Source of the DNA: Olavius algarvensis associated proteobacterium Delta 3
Lineage (GTDB): Bacteria > Desulfobacterota > Desulfobacteria > Desulfobacterales > CAFBRK01
DNA: 64,000 nucleotides
NCBI GenBank assembly: GCA_903231505.1
Contig: CAFBRK010000034.1
Location: 1 to 64,000 of the forward strand
Reading direction: 5' to 3'
Of the stretch, positions 16,382 through 23,901 are shown one piece after another. Numbering within the stretch: the stretch's first letter is position 1; each line of letters begins with the position of its first letter. The position numbers and the translations under genes are program-made. The notes under the pieces were generated by a model. The model was given only the letters and a program-made list of their open reading frames with translations, was not told the DNA's origin and did no database searches.

Positions 16382-17213
16382 AGACGCACCTCCTGATCTC
16401 GTCAAGGGCCTGATCCGCTTCTTCCTGGCAGGGGGCCTTGCCGTGCCATTCGCAGACATTCTCCATAAAGGAGACGCCTTTGCCCTTTACCGTTTTGGCA
16501 ATGACCATTGTGGGCCCACCCTTACGGGTCTTGGCATCTTCCAACGCTGACACTACCTGCTCCATATCGTGCCCGTCGATTTCCACGACATGCCATCCAA
16601 ATGCGCGCCACTTCTCGGCAATGGGTTCGATGGGCATCAGTTCGTCGACATACCAGTCGTTCTGAAGATTGTTCCGATCCAGAATGGCCGTCAGATTGTC
16701 CAGTTTCCACTTGGCCGCCGCCATGGCCGCTTCCCAGACGGAGCCTTCCTGGACTTCACCATCTCCCACGATAACCCACGTATGATAGGGCTTCTTCTGC
16801 ACCCGGGCGGCCAGCGCCATTCCGATACCGGCTGACAGTCCGTGCCCCAGCGACCCGGCAGTCATGTCGATCCCCGGAGTTTTGTTCATATCCGGATGGC
16901 CCTGAAGAATGCTGCCGAGCCGGCGAAGCGTTCCCAGGTGGCTCCTGTCGAAGTATCCCCGCTCGGCAAGGGCGGCATACCAAACCGGACAGGCGTGACC
17001 TTTGGAGAGAATAAAGCGGTCCCGGTCCGGCCACCGTGGATGTGACGGATCAACCTGCATCACCCGAAAATACAGCGCCGTGACGATATCGGTCGCCGAC
17101 AGTGATCCTCCCGGATGACCGGCCTCGGCCGTACAGATCATGTTGATGATGTCGCAACGGATGGTGGCGGCCATCTCCTTGAGTTCGTCCACGGACATCG
17201 GTGTTTTTGTCAT
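16371..17213 (-). CDS. Transketolase, N-terminal subunit
   Basis: 280-residue thiamine-diphosphate domain. Motifs: AGHPGGSLSATDIVTALYF (substrate/TPP loop), HGLSAGIGMALA, and the TPP/Mg site GDGEVQEGSVWEAAMAAAKWKLDNL...DRNN. It precedes and overlaps the C-terminal subunit gene, guaranteeing coupled synthesis. AAGGAG sits just before the ATG, itself directly preceded by a 23-bp hairpin (17227-17249). It belongs to the minus-strand series after the transporter and TIM-barrel isomerase genes, implying a dedicated rather than housekeeping role. Confidence 0.92.
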   Translation of the reverse strand: MTKTPMSVDELKEMAATIRCDIINMICTAEAGHPGGSLSATDIVTALYFRVMQVDPSHPRWPDRDRFILSKGHACPVWYAALAERGYFDRSHLGTLRRLGSILQGHPDMNKTPGIDMTAGSLGHGLSAGIGMALAARVQKKPYHTWVIVGDGEVQEGSVWEAAMAAAKWKLDNLTAILDRNNLQNDWYVDELMPIEPIAEKWRAFGWHVVEIDGHDMEQVVSALEDAKTRKGGPTMVIAKTVKGKGVSFMENVCEWHGKAPCQEEADQALDEIRRCVCES

Positions 17214-17226
17214 GTGGGATCTCCTT

Positions 17227-17249
17227 ATAAAAACGCTCCGCGTTTTTAT
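17227..17249. repeat. 23-bp hairpin element, variant copy 1
   Basis: ATAAAAACGC tcc GCGTTTTTAT: perfect 10-bp stem, 3-base loop, located immediately 5' of the ribosome binding site of the transketolase N-subunit gene. It differs from the main family (ATAAAATCG...CGATTTTAT) by compensated changes on both arms. Confidence 0.7.
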
Positions 17250-17418
17250 GAATAATAATTATGGTTCATCTCCAGATCAGCATGGAATAGGATTCAATGA
17301 ATTCCAGGCATGAAAGCAAGTTTCGCATCCTTCGACCCTAATCGATACGACCACACACTTCGGGAGAATGCACTTTTTTCTAACCTAACTTTTTCCCGCA
17401 GCTGGCTGCGGAAACTTC

Positions 17419-17441
17419 ATAAAATCGCAAAGCGATTTTAT
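17419..17441. repeat. 23-bp hairpin element, copy 2
   Basis: ATAAAATCGC aaa GCGATTTTAT: perfect 10-bp stem. The right arm contains the TAA stop codon of the TIM-barrel isomerase gene (17438-17440). Same family as copies at 18416, 29551, 36416 and 36674. Confidence 0.8.
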
Positions 17442-18409
17442 TTGAGTGAGAAAATCATCGTTTCGATAAACTTCCATGTCTCCAGATAATCCCCCCTGGC
17501 CATCAGCCCCTTCAATGCGTTCAGATCGATTTGGTCCAAATGGGCCCAGATCTTGTTGGTGATCCGGCTGTTGACTTCAAAGGTGCCCTTGATGTCCCAG
17601 CGGGTCGGTGAGGTGTCGGAAGTCAGATAGTCGTCATATCCGTACGTCTTCAGATAGTAGAGAAACTCGACATATTCGAGAAAGTGTTTCGTCCCGCAGA
17701 AGTAGTCCCAGTCCCACCGCCCGTCATTATCATTGATGTGGATGTAATACGGATACCGGCTCTCGGCTAACAGCGCCAGAGCTTCTGCAGGATTTTCGTT
17801 ACCGTACAATGAATGCCCGAAATCCAGTGTCACGCCGATGTCTCCGGATTGGATGTCGTTGAGCAGGCACAAGGCTTTTGCAGCCGTGTCGACAAAGCAA
17901 CGCCCCCGGGTTTCACTTGGTTTGTATTCGATGAACAGGGGTATCTCCTTTCGGTGTTCACCGGCCTCTCCGAAAGTTTCCACCAAATGCTTCCAAGCCA
18001 GAGCGTAGTCGTATTGGAATGCGAATTCGTATCCGTCCCCGAGGGGGCAGCACGTCACCTTGTCGGCACCGAGAGCGGCGGCAAAGTCTTTCGCATGCTT
18101 GATGAATTCCACGGCCTTAGCCCGAACCGATTTATCCGTGGATGTGAGTCCGCCGTTTCGAAACTCGGGCTCTGCCTTCACATTGACGTTGACGGCAGCG
18201 ACCTTCAATCCATACTCCGCCAAGCAAGTCCGGGTAAGATCGGGATCACTGACTTCATATGGAAACACGACTTCCACCCCGTCATACCCTTCGATCCGGC
18301 TCATCAAGTCGAATTTCTGCTTCAGCTCAAGGGGCTCGTTGTATTCGTGGAAACGATCCTTGGTGCGGGATAAAAATCCCGTAATGATGGCCATTTTCAG
18401 CATGGACAC
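17438..18409 (-). CDS. Sugar phosphate isomerase/epimerase (xylose-isomerase-like TIM barrel)
   Basis: 323-residue AP_endonuc_2/xylose-isomerase-like TIM barrel. Characteristic segments: IEGYDGVEVVFPYEV near the N-terminus, IPLFIEYKPSETRGRCFVDTA, GDIGVTLDFGHSLYGNENPAEAL (metal-ligand Asp/His) and YYIHINDNDGRWDWDYFCGTKHF. Metal-dependent aldose-ketose isomerases, epimerases and some decarboxylases share this fold. A perfect AGGAGG lies seven bases before the ATG. It sits between tctA and the transketolase N gene, so it probably converts the imported sugar or a derivative to the ketose used by the transketolase or OtnK. OtnI and D-apiose isomerase have this fold, but the substrate here is unproven. 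Confidence 0.86.
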   Translation of the reverse strand: MSMLKMAIITGFLSRTKDRFHEYNEPLELKQKFDLMSRIEGYDGVEVVFPYEVSDPDLTRTCLAEYGLKVAAVNVNVKAEPEFRNGGLTSTDKSVRAKAVEFIKHAKDFAAALGADKVTCCPLGDGYEFAFQYDYALAWKHLVETFGEAGEHRKEIPLFIEYKPSETRGRCFVDTAAKALCLLNDIQSGDIGVTLDFGHSLYGNENPAEALALLAESRYPYYIHINDNDGRWDWDYFCGTKHFLEYVEFLYYLKTYGYDDYLTSDTSPTRWDIKGTFEVNSRITNKIWAHLDQIDLNALKGLMARGDYLETWKFIETMIFSLK

Positions 18410-18415
18410 CTCCTG

Positions 18416-18438
18416 ATAAAATCGTGGAACGATGTTAT
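18416..18438. repeat. 23-bp hairpin element, copy 3 (one mismatch)
   Basis: ATAAAATCGT gga ACGATGTTAT: 10-bp stem with one mismatch, directly upstream of the AGGAGG of the isomerase gene and downstream of tctA. Same family as the other hairpins listed. Confidence 0.65.
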
Positions 18439-18459
18439 GAAACCCGACGATGTCCCTCT

Positions 18460-20040
18460 TTAATCGGTTGTCTTCTCGCCGGAATTATTCGTTTCGGCGC
18501 TGCCAGCAGTCGATCTTTCCCTTTTCCGTAGGATAAACAGGACTACTTTTTTCTTTATTCTATCGTAGAACTCGAACTGACTGATCACCGTCCAGACGAT
18601 GATGATAAAGAGAATCAATGCCACCGGACGCTGGAAAATCGGCAGGAAGCTACCCTGGGAGACCATCAGGGCCCGTCTCAAGTTCTCGTCGGCCATGGGC
18701 CCCAGAATGACCCCGATGACCAGGGGAGCTATCGGATACCCCATCTCTATCAGGAAGTAGCAGATGATGCCCACCGGCAGCATCAGATAGAGATTAAAAA
18801 TGTTGAGTCCGAGGGAATAAGAGCCGATGATGCACAACAGGCCGATAATCGGCATAAACAGCTGGGCGGGGATTCTGAGAACCTTGACCACCTGCTTGGC
18901 CAGCAGCATGCCGGTTATCCACATGGCGCAGGATGCCAGCAGCAGGATGGCGGCCACCTCGAGAATGAATGTCGGGTGCTCAAAGGTGATCATCGGCCCC
19001 GGCGTGACGTTATGGAGCATGAGGGCTCCAAGGAGCATGGCCGCCGGGGGACTGCCCGGGATCCCCAGGTTCAGCAGAGGGATCATGGCGCCTCCCACAC
19101 AAGCGTTGTTGGCGGTTTCGCTGGCCAATACGCCTTTTAATTCTCCCTTGCCGAACGTCTCGGGGTGCTTGGATGTATTCTTGGCAGTGCCGTAGGAGAC
19201 CCAACCGGCAATGTCTTCACCGATACCCGGTACCGATCCGATACCCACCCCGATCAAGGCTGACCGGATGATCGCCGGAATGTTGCGGATCACCGTTCCG
19301 ATCTCGGGAATGATGCGCTGCAGCTTTTGGGCCTCTGCGATCTTGGTGCGATCTTTGAGAACCTGGATGATCTGGGGAATACCGAATGCCCCGATGAGCA
19401 CCGGTACTACCTCGATGCCACTCTCCAATTCCATAAAGCCAAACGTAAATCGCGGGTAGAACTGGAGCAGATCACGGCCCACACAAGCCAGAAAGAGGCC
19501 CAGGAACCCGGAGATCCACCCTTTGATCACCAGATCCGGGCTGGTCAGGGTGCCGCTGATGAGAATGCCGAATAAGGCGAGCAAAAAGAATTCGAACGAC
19601 GTGAACTGCAGCGCAAAACTGGAAATAATGGGTGAAATGCTCACCACGAACAGCATGCTGATGACTGTTCCAATGGCCGAGGCTGTGGTTGTCAGTCCAA
19701 TCGCCCGGCCCCCCTCACCTTTACAGGCTAGTGGATATCCGTCCAGTGCCGTGGCAGCGGCTGCGGCAGTTCCGGGGATGTTGATCAAAATGGAAGAGTA
19801 GGATCCACCGTAGGTTCCGCCCACGTAGATGGCCAGAAGGCAAATCATGGCGAGGGCGGTGTCCATCCCAAAAGTCAATGCGGTCAGCAGGGCAACACCC
19901 AGCGTGGATGTCAGCCCGGGCATGGCGCCGAAAAGAATCCCCAGCAGCACCGACCCGAACAGGACGGCAAGGTTCACTGGATCCGCGGCAATGCCGAAGA
20001 CAATACCGAAAAAGGACCCGATGCGCTCAAAAATCAGCAT
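18460..20040 (-). CDS. tctA: Tripartite tricarboxylate transporter large permease TctA
   Basis: 526-residue inner-membrane protein with about twelve membrane segments and the TctA signatures: LFGAMPGLTSTLGVALLTALTFGMD, YVGGTYGGSYSSILINIPGT, and the repeated half-site with NNACVGGAMIPLLNLGIPGSPPAAMLLGAL. It forms the transport channel of a secondary, binding-protein-dependent TTT system for organic acids. I choose ATG 20040, where family similarity begins; the frame is open to a GTG at 20103, whose upstream sequence is the common CTGAGCGAAGTCGAAGGG motif. It follows tctB after 180 bases. Substrate is presumably the acid degraded by the surrounding genes. Confidence 0.92.
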   Translation of the reverse strand: MLIFERIGSFFGIVFGIAADPVNLAVLFGSVLLGILFGAMPGLTSTLGVALLTALTFGMDTALAMICLLAIYVGGTYGGSYSSILINIPGTAAAAATALDGYPLACKGEGGRAIGLTTTASAIGTVISMLFVVSISPIISSFALQFTSFEFFLLALFGILISGTLTSPDLVIKGWISGFLGLFLACVGRDLLQFYPRFTFGFMELESGIEVVPVLIGAFGIPQIIQVLKDRTKIAEAQKLQRIIPEIGTVIRNIPAIIRSALIGVGIGSVPGIGEDIAGWVSYGTAKNTSKHPETFGKGELKGVLASETANNACVGGAMIPLLNLGIPGSPPAAMLLGALMLHNVTPGPMITFEHPTFILEVAAILLLASCAMWITGMLLAKQVVKVLRIPAQLFMPIIGLLCIIGSYSLGLNIFNLYLMLPVGIICYFLIEMGYPIAPLVIGVILGPMADENLRRALMVSQGSFLPIFQRPVALILFIIIVWTVISQFEFYDRIKKKVVLFILRKRERSTAGSAETNNSGEKTTD

Positions 20041-20220
20041 GTATTCTGAAGAGCCTTTCTTTGGGTCGTTTTGGCTCAGACCGTGGTCCGGCAGATTCAC
20101 CACCCTGAGCGAAGTCGAAGGGGAATCCGAAAGATTTCTGATTGCCGGATGTGAGCTGCCCCTGCCAGGTCAATCCGTCAGGACGAGCGTTGTTGTTCAT
20201 CGCTTCCCTTAAAAATCATT

Positions 20221-21060
20221 TCATGAAAACCAGGATTGAAAGTACGAGTACCATATATCGTCCAGCAGCCAAACGGCGAGACCTTCCGCCGGCATGGGCA
20301 CCAGAAGAAAGTATTTAAAAATCGTGCCGATTAAAAACGGAGGTACAACAGACAGAACAAGGCTGATCCAGAACTTCTTTCTCAGTTCCGGGGTTTTACG
20401 GATCGCAACCCCAATATAAATGAAATAAACAAAGGTAAACGCCATCGTGATCCAGTCCACTGGATATGCCAACGCGGGCTCTAAATCGGTCTGAATTCCG
20501 AAACCCGCAGACCACCCCGCAAGTTGCGACATTACGGGTTCCAACTTTGTCTGCAGATCGAAAACGAAAAACATCAGGAAGAATGCATTTATCCCAAGAT
20601 AAAATAAGAAGAATTTTTTCAGGAGTTCATCGTCAGCGAAGTAGAACATGGTTATGAACACAAAGAGAAAAAGCACGCTGCACAGAAAGAAGTCGATTCG
20701 GGGAACCTGGATATATACAAAGCACGTAAATAGACCGGCAATGGCATAAAACCGCATTGTCGCTGGAGATTTCAGAAAGCGGATCAGATCAGGGCTGGCC
20801 AGCCAACCCAGGGCCCGTTTAAACCCATTGAAACCGACCGTCTTAAGGGCTGTACGCATCAACAAAACGCCCAGCAAGGTAATCATCGCCCCGACAAACA
20901 GCGGGAAGAGCGCCGGCGACACAAACCAGACGTTTTGCACTCCGCCCCATGAGTCTTTCATGGGCATTTTCAGTCCCTGGCTGATAATCCACAGGCCAAA
21001 CAGGGCCATGATGCCGCCGGAGAAAATATCCGCTTTTCGGAGTTTGTCCTTTTCCAACAT
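20221..21060 (-). CDS. tctB: Tripartite tricarboxylate transporter small permease TctB, enlarged
   Basis: 279-residue membrane protein. The N-terminal half has the usual TctB layout (DIFSGGIMALFGLWIISQGLKMP, then FVSPALFPLFVGAMITLLGVLLM). TctB proteins are normally about 150 residues with four membrane segments; this one has about seven hydrophobic segments with an added region between about 140 and 210. It lies between tctC and tctA, which supports the call. Low sequence conservation is normal for the small subunit. The extra segments make it an unusual variant. Confidence 0.82.
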   Translation of the reverse strand: MLEKDKLRKADIFSGGIMALFGLWIISQGLKMPMKDSWGGVQNVWFVSPALFPLFVGAMITLLGVLLMRTALKTVGFNGFKRALGWLASPDLIRFLKSPATMRFYAIAGLFTCFVYIQVPRIDFFLCSVLFLFVFITMFYFADDELLKKFFLFYLGINAFFLMFFVFDLQTKLEPVMSQLAGWSAGFGIQTDLEPALAYPVDWITMAFTFVYFIYIGVAIRKTPELRKKFWISLVLSVVPPFLIGTIFKYFLLVPMPAEGLAVWLLDDIWYSYFQSWFS

Positions 21061-21082
21061 CGATCACGGTCTTTCAGAAGGC

Positions 21083-21124
21083 GATCAGGGGGCAGGTGCT
21101 GTGTCTGCTACCTGCCCCCTGATC
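21083..21124 (-). terminator. Strong hairpin between tctC and tctB (attenuator or mRNA-stabilising)
   Basis: Perfect 15-bp inverted repeat (GATCAGGGGGCAGGT and its complement) around a 12-base loop, in the 111-base gap between tctC and tctB. There is no T-tract on the minus-strand side, so it is probably not a full terminator. Such hairpins after binding-protein genes commonly lower expression of the downstream membrane genes or protect the upstream mRNA. Confidence 0.75.
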
Positions 21125-21171
21125 TAATGTCATAGACACTTTGAAATTACCATAACATCCAGATGGTTATA

Positions 21172-22179
21172 CTATGGCTTGGGGATGCCCAACTTGGACG
21201 GCTTCACCGTCGCCGCTCCCAAATCCCATAAGGTCCATGCAAAGTTAGACTCCAATGCGTTGAAGATGGCCTTGGATTCCGCTCCGGTGGCACCGGAAAG
21301 CAGATAATAGTTTTCCTCGGCCCAGTTTTTGACTTTGTCCGTGGCCATGGCTTTTCTGAATGCCGCTTGGAGAGCCGCCCTGGCTTCCAGGGGCGCGTCC
21401 GCCGGAACAGCAAAACCAATGGCCTGGGAAATGGGCAGGTACTTTGACAGACCGGGATAGGAATCGAACGACGAAGGAATCGTTCCAAGCCCCTCGACGT
21501 CGAAGGAATCCGGAATCAGCATGCCCAGGGCCCGCAGTTTGCCGCCCCGCAACAACTGCTGCTGCTCGGCCAGGGACGTGACCACCACCGACACCTCGCC
21601 GGCCATGGCGGCATTCTGGCTGGGTGCAGAGCCCTTATAGGGAATAAAGTTGAAGTCCGCCCCGGACCCTTTTTCCAGGGCCAATAGGTTCAAATGATGA
21701 ATGGAACCGGCACCACTGGCAGCAGCTGTGATCTTGCCCGGGCTTTTCTTTGCGGCCTCGATCAAATCCTTGAGGGTTTTGTATGGTGTGTTGGGTGTCA
21801 CGGAAATGATATCCGGGGAACCACCCACAATGAATGTTTCCCACACATCGAATCGGTTGTTCCAACCACCCTGTACCCCGGCCGTCACATTCGATTCGGA
21901 GAGACCGCAGAGGGTGTACCCATCGTGGGGTCTACTGAATGCGTAACTCATTCCCACGGAGCCCGCCACGCCACCGGTTTTATTGATGACATTTACGTTC
22001 ACACCCAGGAATTTCTGCATTTCCGCATGGATTATCCGGTTGCACGTGTCGGTGCCACCGCCGGCCCCCCATACGACGACGGCTGTAATATTCCTTTTGG
22101 GAAAACTCTGTGCAAACACGTTACCTGCCGTCATGGCAGCCAAGAGCAACACCAGCGTAATGACAAGAATTTTTTTCAT
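21172..22179 (-). CDS. tctC: Tripartite tricarboxylate transporter substrate-binding protein TctC
   Basis: 335-residue periplasmic binding protein (Bug family). A signal peptide (MKKILVITLVLLLAAMTAG, cleavage after about Ala23 of VFA) is followed by FPKRNITAVVVWGAGGGTDTCNRI, the family's ligand-binding loop, and PFKTLKD-like YKTLKDLIEAAKKSPGKI and FNFIPYKGSAPSQNAAMAGEVSV. It captures an organic acid for TctAB. First gene of the long minus-strand series, with its own leader downstream of the second GntR gene; the hairpin after it fits a need for excess binding protein. Confidence 0.93.
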   Translation of the reverse strand: MKKILVITLVLLLAAMTAGNVFAQSFPKRNITAVVVWGAGGGTDTCNRIIHAEMQKFLGVNVNVINKTGGVAGSVGMSYAFSRPHDGYTLCGLSESNVTAGVQGGWNNRFDVWETFIVGGSPDIISVTPNTPYKTLKDLIEAAKKSPGKITAAASGAGSIHHLNLLALEKGSGADFNFIPYKGSAPSQNAAMAGEVSVVVTSLAEQQQLLRGGKLRALGMLIPDSFDVEGLGTIPSSFDSYPGLSKYLPISQAIGFAVPADAPLEARAALQAAFRKAMATDKVKNWAEENYYLLSGATGAESKAIFNALESNFAWTLWDLGAATVKPSKLGIPKP

Positions 22180-22406
22180 TTTTTCCCTCCGGTTTCTTTA
22201 TGGTGTTTGGAAAAATGGTGATCCACTGAATGCCCTCACATCGCCGCTGCCGGAAACAGCGCACACATAACCCCTTGGGCTCACCGCTTCCGGTATACGG
22301 TGACGCCGTATCTCCCTCCCTCCTTTCCTACTGCTTTTTCTTCCCGGACAACATCGAACGATGGCGTTGGTGCATCTGCAAATCAGCGGCATGGTGCAGA
22401 GACCGC

Positions 22407-23147
22407 TCATGGGGCCGACCCACCCGCGGAATGGTGTTCAGATAACGATCGCCCGGTGTGCCCCTCCTGGACCTCTCTCTCGAGGGCGCCCTTGGACCGC
22501 TTTAAGTGCCGGCGCATAAGATTCTCGGCGGCCTCCGGATCCCGGTTGCAAAGGGCCTCGATAACCGACAGATGCTCGTGAATGGTTTCGTTGGGAGGTC
22601 GAATCAATCCCTCCCAGCCGCGCCACTGGTAGCTGTAGCTGATGATATTGTAGGTGTGGAGAATACTTTTGAGAAACTCCTTGGCCCCGACCGTAATCAC
22701 AAAATTGTGAAACTTCCGGTCTTCCTTTGCGTAGGCCTTGATATCGTCGATATCCCTTGTTTCTTTGAACTGCCTGAAGAAGTGTTTGAGCTGTTTTACC
22801 TGATGGTCGGTAATCTGCTTAGCCGCACGTCTGGCGGCCAGACCTTCGAGGACCTCCCGGAGCTCAAAAATACTGACCATTTCCGTTTCGGTAAACAGCC
22901 GCACGTAAAAGCCCCTGCGGGGCTTGGCCTCGACGAGTTTTTCTTGAACAAGGTATTTGAGCGCGTTGACAAGGGGCGTCCGGCTGATGCCAAGGTCCCT
23001 GGCGAGTTTTTCCTGGGGAATCTTATCCCCCGGCAGGAATCGGCGCTCGATAATCATTTCTTTGAGGATGGAATACGCCTTCTGGTCTAGATTTTCGTGC
23101 TCCGCACCAAGATTGATCACACCATTGTCGATATTTGGTGCTTCCAT
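22407..23147 (-). CDS. GntR family transcriptional regulator (FCD subfamily)
   Basis: 246-residue regulator: N-terminal winged helix (AYSILKEMIIERRFLPGDKIPQEKLARDLGISRTPLVNALKYLVQEKLVEAKPRRGFYV) and an FCD ligand domain (LREVLEGLAARRAAK ... FHNFVITVGAKEF ... HEHLSVIEAL) that binds organic-acid effectors, often through a metal held by histidines. The start is ATG 23147, with a perfect AGGAGG six bases upstream; the frame runs on to 23213 through the operator-like palindrome and is not coding there. It lies just upstream of tctC on the same strand and likely controls itself and the transporter-transketolase series. Confidence 0.9.
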   Translation of the reverse strand: MEAPNIDNGVINLGAEHENLDQKAYSILKEMIIERRFLPGDKIPQEKLARDLGISRTPLVNALKYLVQEKLVEAKPRRGFYVRLFTETEMVSIFELREVLEGLAARRAAKQITDHQVKQLKHFFRQFKETRDIDDIKAYAKEDRKFHNFVITVGAKEFLKSILHTYNIISYSYQWRGWEGLIRPPNETIHEHLSVIEALCNRDPEAAENLMRRHLKRSKGALEREVQEGHTGRSLSEHHSAGGSAP

Positions 23148-23186
23148 GGAACGCCTCCTGTTGGAAATAGTATGTGAAAAAACAAA

Positions 23187-23216
23187 ATATTGAATTTTGT
23201 ATACAAAATTCAATAT
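23187..23216. promoter_or_regulatory. 30-bp perfect palindrome, likely GntR operator
   Basis: A perfect inverted repeat centred at 23201.5, with core TTTTGTATACAAAA and outer arms ATATTGAA / TTCAATAT. The GTATAC centre is typical of FCD-type GntR operators. It ends 40 bases before the start codon of the GntR gene at 22407-23147, consistent with autoregulation. Confidence 0.75.
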
Positions 23217-23599
23217 AAAACCCCCTTCGATGTGTCAAGATCTAATTACATTATCTCCATTTACTGGAAATTATGTTCACAGATTGCCCACCCGGTTTGT
23301 TCCCACATCAACAGTATTCGAAATACTTCCAATTGGTTATATCGAAACACAGTGTTGGCACATCTGATGCAAGGCTCAGAATTGTGAGGAAAGATCTTGT
23401 GCAGATAATTGTGATGGTCCCCAGATACTGCCTACGCGTGATGGTCCGGCCGATGAGATGGGCGGTGGCAACGTTCAAGGAGAAAGTCATCGCGAATCTG
23501 ACGATTCGAACACATTTCTAAGAAGATATCCCGGATATGGCGAGATTAGGCGACAAATCTGCTCAACCGTTCTCAACTGGAACGTGGAAGGAGGCTGCC
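23217..23599. other. Intergenic region, no recognised content besides adjacent operator
   Basis: About 380 bases of relatively AT-rich DNA between the GntR operator and a small plus-strand ORF. No RNA gene or ORF with a convincing start is visible. It probably holds promoters for the divergent genes. Confidence 0.45.
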
Positions 23600-23791
23600 A
23601 TGGATAGATTCCCAATCAACAGGATCGACCGGAATCTGGAAATATACGCGAAGATCGCCAACAGTTTCGTCGACAAACACGGTTTCGGTGTGGAGTACGA
23701 CAAGCGTATTCATCGGGTGGATTACATCGGAAGCGATCGATGCAAAGACCTCGTGGCGGAACTCATGCCGAAAAATCTGATTGTCGAATAA
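23600..23791 (+). CDS. Small hypothetical protein
   Basis: 63-residue ORF (MDRFPINRIDRNLEIYAKIANSF ... VAELMPKNLIVE) with a very good ribosome binding site, AAGGAGG five bases before the ATG at 23600; the frame also runs upstream to an ATG at 23537. Mixed charged and hydrophobic composition, with no membrane segment or cysteine pair, suggests a small soluble protein. I do not recognise a family. It lies alone between the second GntR gene and a convergent AEC transporter gene. The strong initiation site is the main evidence that it is expressed. Confidence 0.5.
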   Translation: MDRFPINRIDRNLEIYAKIANSFVDKHGFGVEYDKRIHRVDYIGSDRCKDLVAELMPKNLIVE

Positions 23792-23901
23792 CGCTTTCCA
23801 TAGAATTCCCGCGTCAAGGTTATAACACCGATAGCTGACTAATCCACGCACTTGGATTCAGGGGGAACTATGCCTTCTTTCTGGGCCCAATAACAATGCG
23901 C

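Noticed and set aside
22293..22298. GTATAC in the tctC leader, and another at 15274-15279 upstream of hydroxypyruvate reductase, as GntR operators
   Set aside because: Only the six-base core is present, flanks are not symmetrical, and the same hexamer occurs inside coding sequence elsewhere (1563, 39795, 46507).
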